Below are positions 42,668 through 53,204 of a stretch of 64,000 bases of DNA, in pieces (positions within the stretch are counted from its first letter, which is position 1; every line of letters begins with the position of its first letter). The notes under the pieces are model-generated. The model saw only the letters and a program-made list of their open reading frames with translations, was not told where the DNA came from and made no database searches. The DNA is from Aulostomus chinensis. Lineage: Eukaryota > Chordata > Actinopteri > Syngnathiformes > Aulostomidae. The position numbers were made by a program, and so were the translations under genes. Location of the stretch: positions 1,229,001 through 1,293,000 of the forward strand of contig JBBMOA010000001.1 of assembly GCA_037954235.1 (NCBI GenBank), written 5' to 3'.

Positions 42668-44830
42668 CAAGAAATGGAAAATGTAGAACGTTCATGTCAT
42701 TACATGTCATTCTCCATTGGGTCACTAGGGGGCAGCACCTACCTGCAACTCCTGTGAGCCCTCAGTCTTACCTCATTTTCAGGCTCCAACTAAAATGAAG
42801 CTTCAACTCTTCTGAATCCTCTCCACCTGTCAGATCTGTTTGAAACTTCCAGGTTTGATCAACATCCCAGTCTGAACACATCTACAGGTCAGTAGTGACC
42901 ACAGCGCCACCTACTGGCAACAGGAAATGACAGATTTGACACTGAGATGTCCTCATTTAGCCTGTTCATGGTGTCCTGCTCAGATGTGGTCAGACCCACC
43001 CTGAGAGTTTAGGGAGAACCCTTGGATGACCCTTAATTTCCTTTTATTAAACTTTTATTAAACTCCAATAAACTGAAGTCATCGTCCTGGGCCCAAAACA
43101 TCTTTGAGACACCCTATCTAATGAGACAGGTACCCTGGAAGGTATTACCTTGGCCCCCAGCACCACCCTAAGGAACCTAGGAGTTCTCTTTGATCAGGAT
43201 CTGTCCTTTCATGCCCACATTCAGCAAATTTCTAGGACTGCTTTCTTTCATTTGTGAAACATTGCTGAGATCACACACATCCTGTCTCAAAAAGATGCAG
43301 AAAAACTCGTCCATGCTTTTGTCACTTCCAGGCTGGATTACTGCAATTCCCTCCTATCAGGCTCCACCAGGAGGTCCCTAAAGACTCTCCAGCTGGTCCA
43401 AAATGCTGCTGCCTGACTAGAACTAGTAGAAGAGACCATGTCTCTCCTGTATTGGCTTCTCTGCATGGCTCCCTGTCAAATTTAGAAGAGAATTCTAAAT
43501 TCTCCTTCTCCCATCAAAGTCCTCAACAGTCAGGCTCCTTCTTACCTGACAGAGCTCCTAGTCCCCTATTATCCAGCTAGAACCCTTCGCTCGCAGGATG
43601 CAGGGTTACTGGTGGTTCCTGGAGTTCTAAAAGTAGAATGGAGCCAGAGCCTTCAGCTATCAGGCTCCCCTCCTGTGGAACCGTCTCCCAGTTTCAGTCC
43701 AGGATGCAGACACCCTCTCGACCTTTAAGAGCAACCTTTTTGATCAGGCTTGTAGTTGGGCTGCTTAGGCTGGCCCTTAGATATGCTGCTATTGGCTTAG
43801 GCTGCTGGGGGATCTCCCATGGTGCACTGGGCTTCTCTCTCCTCCTCTCTGTCCTCCTGTACTCAAACATATTACTAACTCATCCTCTTCTCCCCTCATC
43901 CCAGATCCTGGTGCTGCTGGAGGAGGCTGCAGACCTGAAGAGGCTCAAGCTGTCACCCGTAGCTCTACCTGCTCATCGTCTGTTCATCAGTCTCTTCCCT
44001 TCTCTCTCTCTTTATCTCTGTCCCTCTCTTTCCTTCTGCATATCTGTCTTCCTCCATTATCTGTCTTTGTGTCTGCCCTGCTCTCCTGCTCTCTTTCCCC
44101 CCAACCGGTCAAAGCAGAAGGCCGTCCCCACTGATCCTGGATCTGCTCCACGTTCCTGCATGTTAAAAGGAAGGTTTTTGTCAGCACTGTTGCAGGATGT
44201 GCTGCTGGTGGAGAATTGTTGGGTGGACGTTCATTGAAGGAGTTTGGTTCTAGACCTGCTCTACCTGTAAAGAGTCATGAGAGAACTTTGTTGTGATTTG
44301 GTGCTATACAAATGAAATTGACAAAATTGACTTGAAGCCTGGGACTTCAGGTCAAACGCTGAGACCACGGCGTGATGGAGAGTTCTGATGATTCATCAGC
44401 ACAATCAGACTCTGAGAACTCCTCCCTCCCTGGTTGATCTGAGTCAAAGTTCCCATGTCTGATCAACTTCCTGTCCTGATGACATCACTGCTGCAGGTGA
44501 ACAGTTAGCATTGCTCTGTTTGATGAAGCTGCGTTCAGGGAATGAGGAAGTTTCCCTTTGTGTCACTGCTTCTCTACTAATCTGATCTCTGATCAGTTCA
44601 TCAAGAAGAGTCTGGGGTCAGGGGCTTGATGAGTAGAGCTGTTTAGTCAGGAGGAGGCTGCTCTGATTGGTTCCTGACACTGAAACAAGACCTTCATATA
44701 TTTATGATGACATCACCAATAGGAGCCTTCAGTCTGTCAGGGGGTAGAATTCAGTCAGCACCAATGACATCAGAGTCAGAGTTCAGACATCAAAGACAGA
44801 CATTAAAGCCTCTCCTACAAAACAAGAAAA
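42668..44830 (+). repeat. Dispersed repeat family A, long copy split by a LINE
   Basis: Collinear with 28,958-29,760 on both sides of 43,013-44,335. Left part: from GTAGAACGTTCATGTCATTA to GAGAACCCTTG. Right part: from GAAGCCTGGGACTTCAGG to ACATTAAAGCCTCTC. Confidence 0.88.
43013..44335 (+). mobile_element. 5'-truncated L2-type LINE (RT C-terminus to tail)
   Basis: Contains the RT C-terminal relics GITLAPSTTLRNLGVLFDQD, EKLVHAFVTSRLDYCNSLLS and SLKTLQLVQNAAA, interrupted by stops. The 3' UTR runs to GTGATTTGGTGCTATACAAA and TGAAATTGACAAAATTGACTTG. The 5' half is missing, as usual for incomplete target-primed insertion. It split a family A repeat that is intact at 29 kb, so the junctions define the insertion. 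Confidence 0.88.
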
Positions 44831-45434
44831 TAGTGTAATATATTGGAAACTGTACTGCAATTAATGGTGGGAATCTTTGGACACCTCACGATTCAATTAT
44901 TCAAATTCAGGGGCTAAGATTCAGTCACAAAATGATTATTGATGCATCTCTAATTTATGTTTATTGATGCACTTTTTCACATTTTTGCAACAATTTTCTA
45001 AAAAAAATATTTGGAATAAAAACAAGAGTTGAACTCATTTCTATTATATTTTATTTTGCTGTTGAAAAAAAACCACATTGGTATCTTTTGGGAAGCCTGG
45101 AAATAAGAGGAAAACGTAGCTCATTCCCACCCCACCAGTCAAGAGAGTCCCCAGAGATGGAGAGGTGGAGAACTACAGTACTTCTTAACTTCTTCCTGAG
45201 CCCTGGCTCAGGCAGACCTGCTGGGCTGTTGCACTTGAGCATCAGTAAAGTTCTGCCCCAGCAGGCTCTCCAGCCGAGATGATGACAAAGTCCTTCTTTT
45301 GGGAGCTCGGTGGTCCTCCTCCCTCACAGCAGGGTTTGTTCCTGGTCCTCTTGCTCATCTTGCTGTGGGTAAATACACAATGAGAGGAATTGTAGTTCTT
45401 TATGATCAGGCTGCACTGACAAGTGGTGAAAGAC
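44831..45434. other. AT-rich intergenic DNA, no gene recognised
   Basis: Contains an AT-rich stretch (44,870-45,060) and no convincing ORF. Confidence 0.45.
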
Positions 45435-45560
45435 TCTGCAGCTGCTCCAGGATGCAGCTGCACACATATTGACAGGAAATAGGAAGAGAGACCATATCAC
45501 CCAGTCTGAGCTTCGCTGCACCGGCTTCCAATAAAATCCATCTTTTCTAGCTCTTAAAGG
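45435..45560 (+). mobile_element. LINE RT fragment, paralogue of 20,345-20,470
   Basis: Carries CTCTGCAGCTGCTCCAGGAT and GAGAGACCATATCACCC, the same degenerate L2-type C-terminal remnant as at 20.35 kb, in the same position relative to the zinc-finger 3' region. Confidence 0.65.
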
Positions 45561-46308
45561 AAAATTCAGGCACAAAATGAACCTTAGGTGTGTTCTTGAA
45601 TCATTATTATTATTATTATTGTTATTATTATTGACAATTGCAGGGATTTTGTTTTACAGCAAACTGGTTTTCGGTGCATACCGCTAATTATCTCCTAATG
45701 CAGGTTGTGGGGGCAGCAGATAAACAGACAAATCAACAATAACATACACTTAAAGCAGCATAAAGCCTCAGTAGTGATAAAGCAGAGCCTTGATGTGGAA
45801 ACAAAATCACTGAGAACTTTAAGTGTACAGAACGTTTATTAAAAGACAAGTCTATAAAGAACAGGTAAAAAGGAGTGTGGATGGCTGTTTACACTTTAAT
45901 TCAGCTGTAGAAGAAGAAGAACTTCACTGTGAAAATTCATCCTGTATGTTACAGCCGGCCCTCCTGGACATCGGAAGTCCAACCAGTCCGTTGCATAGCA
46001 ACCGCGTATTTGCTTCAGTGGTGCCCAGCAGCACAGCAGCCTGCCTGAGCAGGACCACTCTGTCTGTGTAGGAGCAGGCATGGGCAGAATGGGCAAAGGA
46101 CGTTTTTCCATTGTGTCTTCTCAAGTTTCCTGAGCTGAGGAGCTTTAGCAACTAACTCAGCAAAATTAATGTCTCTAAAATGTGTGTTTTCATGTGTGTT
46201 CTCATAATTATTCGCTGTGTAAACACATTGTCTACACAGACCATAATCCACTCACTTTCCTTCAGGGTTCAGTGCCAGTTCTTGACAAATGTTTTCTCTC
46301 AAGTGTGC
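45561..46308 (-). pseudogene. Truncated zinc-finger gene paralogue (decayed fingers and 3' UTR)
   Basis: The minus strand parallels 20,471-21,572 plus the end of the zinc-finger array near 22,313. It starts with a linker-like T-stop-EKTFVKNWH (about 46,308-46,275), then MRTHMKTHILETL and SGNLRRHNGKTSFAHSAHA, both recognisable finger fragments broken by stops. The AATAAA signal on the minus strand is at 45,841-45,836. The linker position carries the same TGA as the gene at 22 kb. The coding array that should lie upstream is absent because an L1 begins at about 46,309. Confidence 0.7.
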
Positions 46309-46474
46309 AATTTCAGAACTTCCGGTTATGGCGCGATGCTGAGCGGACGTATGCCATAGCTTCTCCGTAAAATATAGAACTTAGGACAACCAAACGGTTA
46401 AAATAATCCTGTACAGCAGTTTTTTGTTTTTTTTTCTCCTCCTCGCTCTAAAGTTGTGGTGTGATTCATTCTCA

Positions 46475-47353
46475 ATGGCTCTGAAACCAGCAAAACAGGC
46501 TCAAAAACCTGCGAAAACGGACTCCACACCCGATCATGTACTGCAAACTAACAGCGTGGCTATGGCTAGCGAAGAAACAACAGGTGCTAGCCTGATAGCA
46601 AGCCAAGACCAAGTCCTGACCACTATCCAAGCAATGAAAGAAGATTTCACAACAAGATTTGACGGACTACTGAACGCAATACAAAGTGTGAAAAGCGAAT
46701 TGAATGAGGTCATTATGCGGGTCACGGAAGCGGAGGATAGAATCAGCTCCAATGACGATGATATCGCATCTCTGCTAGCTCAAAATGCTACCATGAAAAC
46801 GACCGTGGAGAAGCTGGCGCTTAAAGTTGACGACCTGGAAAACCGCAGCCGCCGCTCCAACCTTCGTCTGCTGGGCCTCCCCGAAAAGAAAGAGGGGTCT
46901 GACTTGTGCACATTTCTGGAGAAATGGTTAACCGATGTGCTCGGAGCGGACAACTTTCCGGGGCCGCTCGTGATCGAGAGAGCACACAGAATCGGCCAAA
47001 TCAACTTAACTGACCAACAATCAACAGGGCGACCCAGAGCAGTGATAATGAAGTTCCTTAACTACGCGGACAAGACCCGGGTAATGAAGGCTGCCAGGAC
47101 GAAGGGCCCGCTGTTACTCGACAATCAGAGGATCATGCTCTTTCCCGACGTTTCCGCCGACTTGCTTAGACGGAGGAAAATCTTCGACCAAGTGAAGAAG
47201 GATTTGGCTTCTCTCAGCATTCCAGATCTACGGTTTGGGATTATTCACCCGGCTAAACTCCTGGTTACCCTCCAAGGGAAACAGCACGTATTCGACACCT
47301 CGGCAGCGGCAGAGAAATTTATACGGGGACTACAACGAGCAGGCTGTGGGTAA
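46475..47353 (+). CDS. L1 ORF1 protein (RNA-binding, coiled-coil)
   Basis: The best start is MALKPAKQAQKPAK at 46,475; an upstream in-frame ATG at 46,424 would add a hydrophobic stretch unlike ORF1 proteins. Order: basic N-terminus, a coiled coil (about residues 70-135, ending VDDLENRSRRSNLRLLGLPE), an RRM-like domain (LVIERAHRIGQ, RPRAVIMKFLNYADKTRVMK) and a C-terminal domain (RRRKIFDQVKKDL, LRFGIIHPAKLLVTL). ORF1 trimers coat the element's RNA in the retrotransposition particle. The frame is fully open at 293 codons, which suggests a young insertion. Confidence 0.9.
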   Translation: MALKPAKQAQKPAKTDSTPDHVLQTNSVAMASEETTGASLIASQDQVLTTIQAMKEDFTTRFDGLLNAIQSVKSELNEVIMRVTEAEDRISSNDDDIASLLAQNATMKTTVEKLALKVDDLENRSRRSNLRLLGLPEKKEGSDLCTFLEKWLTDVLGADNFPGPLVIERAHRIGQINLTDQQSTGRPRAVIMKFLNYADKTRVMKAARTKGPLLLDNQRIMLFPDVSADLLRRRKIFDQVKKDLASLSIPDLRFGIIHPAKLLVTLQGKQHVFDTSAAAEKFIRGLQRAGCG

Positions 47354-47914
47354 ATACTAATATCGCCTTATTGACACTAACACAGCTTGGTCTGCTGTAT
47401 TTTTTTTCTTTTCTATCTTTTTGGCATAATAGGTAACGAGCAGAACTGTGCAAAAACTCTAATATGCCTTTATAACACTACTGCTCGGCTTATGCTGGTT
47501 TATGTTTGGCCTCTAATTATACAGTGGACTGTAACCTTGTGAAGCTGCTTGCAGGCTAATAACTGATTTATAATGTTTGGTTGTCTTAGCTTTTCATTAT
47601 TTTTGCTTATATTTTTTTTTTCCTGGAGGGCTTGGCCTATTGTGTTAGGCATGCTGTTCCTCGACGCGCTGACGGCTGGTGTGGACCAGCAAAGCGCCAT
47701 GGTTGGGCCCCGTTACGGGCTCCTCGGGATTCACATATTGTGGGGTGGGGGGTTGTTTTTCAGTTGGGGAAATTCACCCAGTTATTGTTCAAATGTTCTT
47801 TCTCTGTTTGTTGTAGTTGCGCATCTCTGTAGTCCCCCCCCCTTTCTTTGTGTTTTGGTGTAGTTCCTGTTAGCAGCCAACTTAACTTTATCCAAGAACG
47901 AGAAGAAACAGTTT

Positions 47915-49888
47915 ATGACGTCTGAACTTCAGTTTACCTCTTGGAATGTAAGAGGTCTAAATAGCCTTGTCAAGCTAAAACAAGTCATGGGTAGGATACG
48001 ACATTTAAAAGCTAAGATAGTCTTCCTCCAGGAGACCCTTTTAATCTCGGAGGAAATTGTCAGGCTGAGAAGGAGATGGCATGGTCAGGTGTTTTCAGCA
48101 TCCTTCAGCTCTCACTCACGGGGAGTAACCACCCTTATACATAAATCATTACCTTTTCAACTTATCAATGTTACTCAAGATAAATTTGGCAGATATCTTA
48201 TTATCCAATGCCAAATTTTCTCAATCAGACTAAACCTGGTTAATGTATATGGGACAAATAATGACGACCCCACCTTTTTCAGAAATCTTTTCTTATCACA
48301 AGCCACTTTATCTGGTCACCTTGTCATTGGTGGGGATTTCAACTGTGTACTTCAACCAGAACTGGATAGGTCTACTGGGGTAGACACCTCACACAGTCAA
48401 ACAAGGAAAGAGTTATTTCTGTGTATGAAGGATTTGAACTTGATTGATGTGTGGAGAAATATGTATCCCAACAAACAAAATTACTCCTACTACTCTAGTA
48501 CCTACCAGACCTTCTCGAGAATTGACTATTTTCTAATCTCAGCTGAATTAAGACCCCAAATTACAAAATCCTGGTATGACAGTATCTTAATTTCAGATCA
48601 TGCCTCAACCTCATTTATATTCAGACTGCCTGGCAGGTTACACCACTCTTTAAGATGGCGCCCGCAAACAAGCTGGCTGAGAGACCCTGAATTTATAAAA
48701 TTTATTGGTACACAAATTGATCTGTTTTTTGAATACAACACTGACCAAACATCCGCGTCTGTAAGGTGGGAAGCTTTTAAAGCCTTTTTAAGAGGCCAAA
48801 TGATAAGCTTTACAAGCTTTAAGTACAAATCCCAAAGACTAGAAATGGAACACCTTGAAAAAAAAATAAAAGAAATTGAAAACCAAATTTACCAGAATCC
48901 TAACCATCATCAAACTATGGAGCTCCATAAACTGAGGGCGAGGTATAATGCTTTATCCACAAATAAGGCTACAAGGAGCCTGTTAAAACTAAAACAATCC
49001 TTTTATGAGCAAGGTGAAAAGGCCAGCAAGTTGTTGGCATGGCGCATTAAACAGATGCAAACAGAAAGAACAATAAACTCAGTTCAAACAGACAAAGGGG
49101 TGTTAACTTCTGACCCAGTTGAAATTAACAACACATTTCTAAATTTCTATCATAGATTATATCAATCTGAATACTCAGATTTAGCTACAAACCACCAAAA
49201 GAACTTTCTAGACTCTCTAGATTTTGTCCCCTTGGATGAGGACTCTGTGGGCTCTCTGGAATTTAATCTTGGTGCCAGGGATTTGTCTGAGGCTATATCC
49301 AATTTGAAAGGAGGAAAGACTCCTGGGCCAGATGGGATACCAGTTGAAATATATAAAATATTTGAATCTAAACTGATACCACCACTACTTGAAATGTGTC
49401 AAGAATCATTCAATAATGGAGTCCTTCCTCTCTCTCCTAATATGGCAACAATTACATTACTATTGAAACCTGGGAAGTCACCGGACCAATGCGGATCTTA
49501 CAGGCCAATATCCCTCATCAATTATGACCTTAAAATATTGTCTAAAATACTGGCTATGAAGTTGGAACGTATTTTACCCAAATTGATCCACTCGGACCAG
49601 AATGGATTTATACAGGGAAGGCAGGGCTTTCATAATATAAGGAGAGTACTTAATATTCTCGTTGAGAGGTCTGGGATCCCTGGCTACGCTGTCCTGTCGT
49701 TGGACGCAGAGAAGGCCTTCGATAGGATAGAGTGGTCGTATTTGTTTGAAGTCCTACAGAGGTTTGGTATTAAGGAAAATTTCCTTAGGTGGATTCGCCT
49801 TCTTTACTCTAACCCGCAAGCTGAAATTTTGACCAATGGCCTGGCTTCTAACTCTTTCAACCTTAATCGAGGCACAAGACAGGGTTGA
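47915..49888 (+). pseudogene. L1 ORF2, truncated in the reverse-transcriptase domain
   Basis: Starts MTSELQFTSWNVRGLNS. Endonuclease motifs: FLQETLL, VIGGDFNCVL, SRIDYFLIS, LISDHAS. RT motifs: KTPGPDGIPVEIYK, CGSYRPISLINYDLKILSK, QNGFIQGRQGF, SLDAEKAFDRIEW. It ends NLNRGTRQG-stop: a 9-bp duplication (ACAGGGTTG) brings in a TGA just before the CPL of motif GTRQGCPL, and the catalytic -DD- block and C-terminus are missing. It would lack polymerase activity. The piece from 48,176 on is repeated inverted at 61,212-62,930 with the same 9-bp duplication and the same end. Confidence 0.9.
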
Positions 49889-49914
49889 CAGGGTTGCCCC
49901 TTGACTTTGCTCAT

Positions 49915-50030
49915 GAAGAATTGTTGGGTGTAAATTCATTTAAGGAGTGTTGAACTGGACCTGTTCTACTTGTAAAGTGTAACTTTTGTTGTTACTTGGT
50001 GCTTTACAGGGTTATGACTTGACTTCATTG
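49915..50030 (+). mobile_element. L2-type LINE 3' tail joined to the L1
   Basis: GAATTGTTGGGTGTAAATTC...TTACTTGGTGCTTTACAGGG followed by TTATGACTTGACTTC matches the end of the L2-type element at 44,210-44,335. It follows L1 sequence directly. Confidence 0.75.
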
Positions 50031-50158
50031 CAGCTTTGACCTGAGCAGGTGTTCATCCACATCTCAGTAACAGGGGGACACTTTATCACAGCAGTGGACA
50101 AACATCAGCATTCATCACCCAGCAGCTCCTCTGATCAACAGAACAAGTTAAAGTATTC

Positions 50159-50231
50159 TGGAGAATGAGGGCATCGATCCCTCTACCTCTCACATGCTAA
50201 GCTAGCGCTCTACCATTTGAGCTAATTCCTC
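50159..50231 (-). tRNA. tRNA-Ala (AGC), degenerate
   Basis: Minus strand: GAGGAATTAGCTCAAATGG, anticodon loop TTAGCAT (AGC), T-arm GAGGG-ATCGATG-CCCTC, 3' ATTCTCCA. Compared with the usual GGGGAAT acceptor, position 2 is A opposite C; the anticodon stem CTAGC/GTGAG has one mismatch and one wobble. It is identical to the inverted copy at 60,869-60,941. Possibly a pseudogene. Confidence 0.75.
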
Positions 50232-51075
50232 TGTTAAGGAGCACAGCAGATAATGGAGGTTGACCTTCATGCATGGTTTAATGAGCGTCACCAGTTGAAG
50301 CTTCTCTGGTTGACCAATGTAATGGAGACCAAGGGTTCCATGACATCAATGATTAATTGAAGGTAGCATTTGTCTTGGTATTAACAGTTTATGTAAATTA
50401 GAGGCACACACACATGTTAATGGTGAGGTTTATTGAATCAGCAAACACTACTGGTTGCTCTGGAGTGGAAACATTTGCTATGCCATGTGTTCCAGGGAGG
50501 GACCTGGGAAGCACAGGGGGACTGGCCATCCTGCCTGTGGAAAATGAAGACCCCAGTGTCAGTCAGTGGTAATCACTGTGCAAGGCCTGGTATTTAGTGT
50601 TGATCTAGTTTGTCTCATGTAAATGTGGCAGTTTCAGTCGTCACGGTCAGTCCTCACCTCTTCCTGGTGGTTTCCTTAAAGGGGGTGGAGCCAAAAGGGG
50701 AGAGCGGCCCAAGGAAGCTCCTTAGGAGCTGTAGGTGCAAACCTTTGCTCCCAGATGGGGGAGGGGGTCACAGACAAGGTTCACTGAATGATTATGCATG
50801 TGGATGTATTATTGAGTTGGTGTAGTAGTCTGGAATCATGTATATATTTAGTCAGGTTAAGTTGTTGAGATGGTGCTGGTTTGATGTAAATATTGATTGT
50901 AGAGCATGGTTGTGGTCTCACCTCCACTCTATGGGCTGGTCTGTCTAATTTCCTGCAGCCAGGGGGGATAAAAGGCAGTCAGGGGTTTTTAATGTAAGTT
51001 GATGGTGTCTCATGCAATCTCTTTCAATACTCCAGTGGTGGTTTAAGTGAAGAAAAACATGGGTTAGTCAGTAGG

Positions 51076-51079
<4 letters not shown>
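50232..51079. other. Arm DNA between tRNA-Ala and the GT repeat, no gene recognised
   Basis: A 71-codon ORF at 50,610-50,825 recurs shortened in the right arm (60,507-60,325) and has no recognisable domain. An AATAAA lies on the minus strand near 50,429-50,434. No other feature is supported. Confidence 0.45.

Positions 51080-51140
<61 letters not shown>
51080..51140. repeat. (GT)n microsatellite, left arm
   Basis: About 60 bp of GT; its counterpart in the right arm (59,580-59,658) is about 78 bp of CA. Confidence 0.97.
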
Positions 51141-51142
<2 letters not shown>

Positions 51143-51620
51143 AATAACTACAAGTTATCTATTTCTAGATCAAACAATTATTCATCAATTGGATACATTG
51201 ACAGTGGAAGTTCAGGTTTCCTGTAATTCAGTTTGCAGACAACACAGAAAACTGCCCCTGACCCCTCGCCTCATTCTGGAGGAGGCTTGGTCCTGGATTT
51301 TTGACCTTAGTTGCAAGAAGTGTGTGACCTCAACTCCTTTTTCTGTGTTACTGAACGTAGAGCCTTGCTTCATTGTGCGAGCTAAAGTGTGATCCTCCCT
51401 GCTAATTCCTTATTTCGTTGACTAATTACCCACCAAAAATAAATACCTACTTGCTTTATTTGGCTGAAGTTTCAAAGACCATCATTCTGGTAGCAACAGT
51501 CTTTCTCCCTTGTAAACACGCTAAGCTAACGATGGCTTCTCCCTCTTGTTCTCCTCTCTCCTGCTCAGAGTGCCACATGTTTTCTTCCTCCTCTGCCTCC
51601 TTTAGTGATACTGATAAGTG
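51141..51620 (+). other. Left-arm-only insert
   Basis: Present only in the left arm, between the GT repeat and AATGCAGACTTTCC. Its 3' part (about 51,290-51,620: ACCTCAACTCCTTTTTCTGT, GTGATCCTCCCTGCTAATTC, CACGCTAAGCTAACGATGGC) is found again inverted at about 63,565-63,890. It encodes no recognisable protein. Likely part of a mobile element, type unknown. Confidence 0.7.
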
Positions 51621-52554
51621 TTTTAATGCAGACTTTCCTTTGTGACAACCGATTTGATTTGGAAACCATCTCATCTAAATCTCCTTCTAAAAACCCTCTT
51701 CTTCAACTTTGTACCCAAGTTGTCTCCTCATCAGGCACCACAGTATCGAGTAGGTTCAGTTAAAACAGTCATCAGTGATTAATGTTCATGTTCAATGATG
51801 AGGTTTTGATTTATTCTTCCAGAATCATCTGAACAAACCCTCCTCAACACAGTGAAGCCTTCATCTGACAGGAGAAGTTTCTTTTCCCAGTGATTCCACT
51901 GACAGTGAAAAGCTTTGTTCATCAGACTGGTCTGATAGGATCAACTACTGGTTGCTCTGGAGTGGAAACAGCAACCTGTCAGGAAACATTAGTCAGATCA
52001 AAGCCAAGATTAAAGCAAGAGCCTCCAGATCAAAGACAGAATTGATGATGATGTCATCAGGGGGGCTTTGATAGTGTCTTTATTTGTACCTGGAATTCTG
52101 TCTTTGATCTCAGGAGGACATGAAAGAAACACAACTGAGGAAAGTAGAGGAGAACATTCAGCTTCATTAGAAACACTCGAACTGTTGAACAGTAGAATTT
52201 GTTTGAAACAGTTTACAACACTGAGTGACAGGATTGAAGAGGGAAGGTTTTTGTATTTTCAGTTTAATTCTAACTTTAAACTGGGCATGAACATTTTTAG
52301 TCGTTCATATTCTAACACAGAGGAAGTCATTACATTCCCTTTTTTTTTAACCTGTCCTGTTCAGGAAATGGAAATTTAGCTGCTATGTTGAATCAGAAAA
52401 ACCTTTTGAAGTCTACTTTTGCTTCAGTCAGAAAGTAGACTGTTGTTAACTCTCACAATGGTTGGTGATTGTGGAGGAAGAAAAAATCCTTGTGAACCTC
52501 TTTTTAACAGACACACATTTCTGAAGACACAGGTTCATTTTTTATTTCTTCTTT

Positions 52555-52626
52555 TAGCAGAGGATGGTTTCGATCCATCGACCTCTGGGTTATGGGACCA
52601 GCACGCTTCCGCTGCGCCACTCTGCT
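52555..52626 (-). tRNA. tRNA-iMet (initiator, CAT), one stem change
   Basis: Minus strand: AGCAGAGTGGCGCAGCGG, anticodon region GCTGGTCCCATAACCCAG, B box GGATCGAAACC, 3' ATCCTCTGCTA. The acceptor stem is intact and the AGCAGAG/CTCTGCT pairing with A1-T72 is the initiator hallmark. One of the three conserved G-C pairs of the initiator anticodon stem is lost (GGG becomes GGT opposite CCC). It may be weakened or non-functional. Confidence 0.85.
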
Positions 52627-53132
52627 CTACCATTGACTGAACAGTCATTGTTTTATGAGAGCATTCTCTGTCTTTGTCTCTACCCTGCTCTCCTGCTCTC
52701 TTTCCCCTCATTTAGTCCTTGACATGATCCATGCTCTACATCTCTGCGGGTGAAATGAAGACCTGCGTCTGCTCTGCCCGTGCCGTCCTTCGTCTCAACC
52801 TAAATTGTTTGACCCACCTTTATAATGATCGGACTCGCTCCCGCTGAGCGTGCCAGGCGCTGCAGACAACACAACCAAACTGGCCCCGATCAGGATTTGA
52901 CAGGCCGAACTCGCGCCGAAATCTTTACAAGAAATCCATTTTTGTCACCCACGTGAAGATGGGTGGGAACATGCCCTAAAAACACCAAGAATAATATTCA
53001 CCACCTTCTGAACGGGTCCTGGCCCGTCTCCTGCATCAGGGGCCGCCGCAGTCGCCCATCAGCTGTTCAACAGCTGTTCGCCGCAACACTCAATGAGACA
53101 AAGACATAGAAGCTCACGTTGCTGTTGAGGAA

Positions 53133-53204
53133 GACGTGATCGTATAGTGGTTAGTACTCTGTGTTGTGGCCGCAGCAACCCCGGTTCGAATCCGGGTCAC
53201 GGCA
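53133..53204 (+). tRNA. tRNA-His (GTG), near-intact
   Basis: GACGTGATCGTATAGTGGTT, anticodon arm CTGTG-TTGTGGC-CGCAG (GTG), T-arm CCCGG-TTCGAAT-CCGGG, 3' GTCACGGCA. Acceptor position 2 is A rather than C, giving one mismatch with G. Both internal promoter boxes look good. The inverted copy at 58,095-58,166 has an intact acceptor stem. Confidence 0.85.

Larger units (their letters stand above)
46309..49910 (+). mobile_element. L1-type LINE, 3' truncated
   Basis: Starts about GAACTTCCGGTTATGGCGCG. It has a 5' UTR, ORF1 (46,475-47,353), a 560-bp inter-ORF region, and ORF2 that stops in the RT domain at 49,888. About 20 bp later the element gives way to an L2-like tail. Loss of the 3' half with the 5' half kept is the reverse of normal L1 truncation, so a rearrangement rather than incomplete insertion removed the rest. 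Confidence 0.88.
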
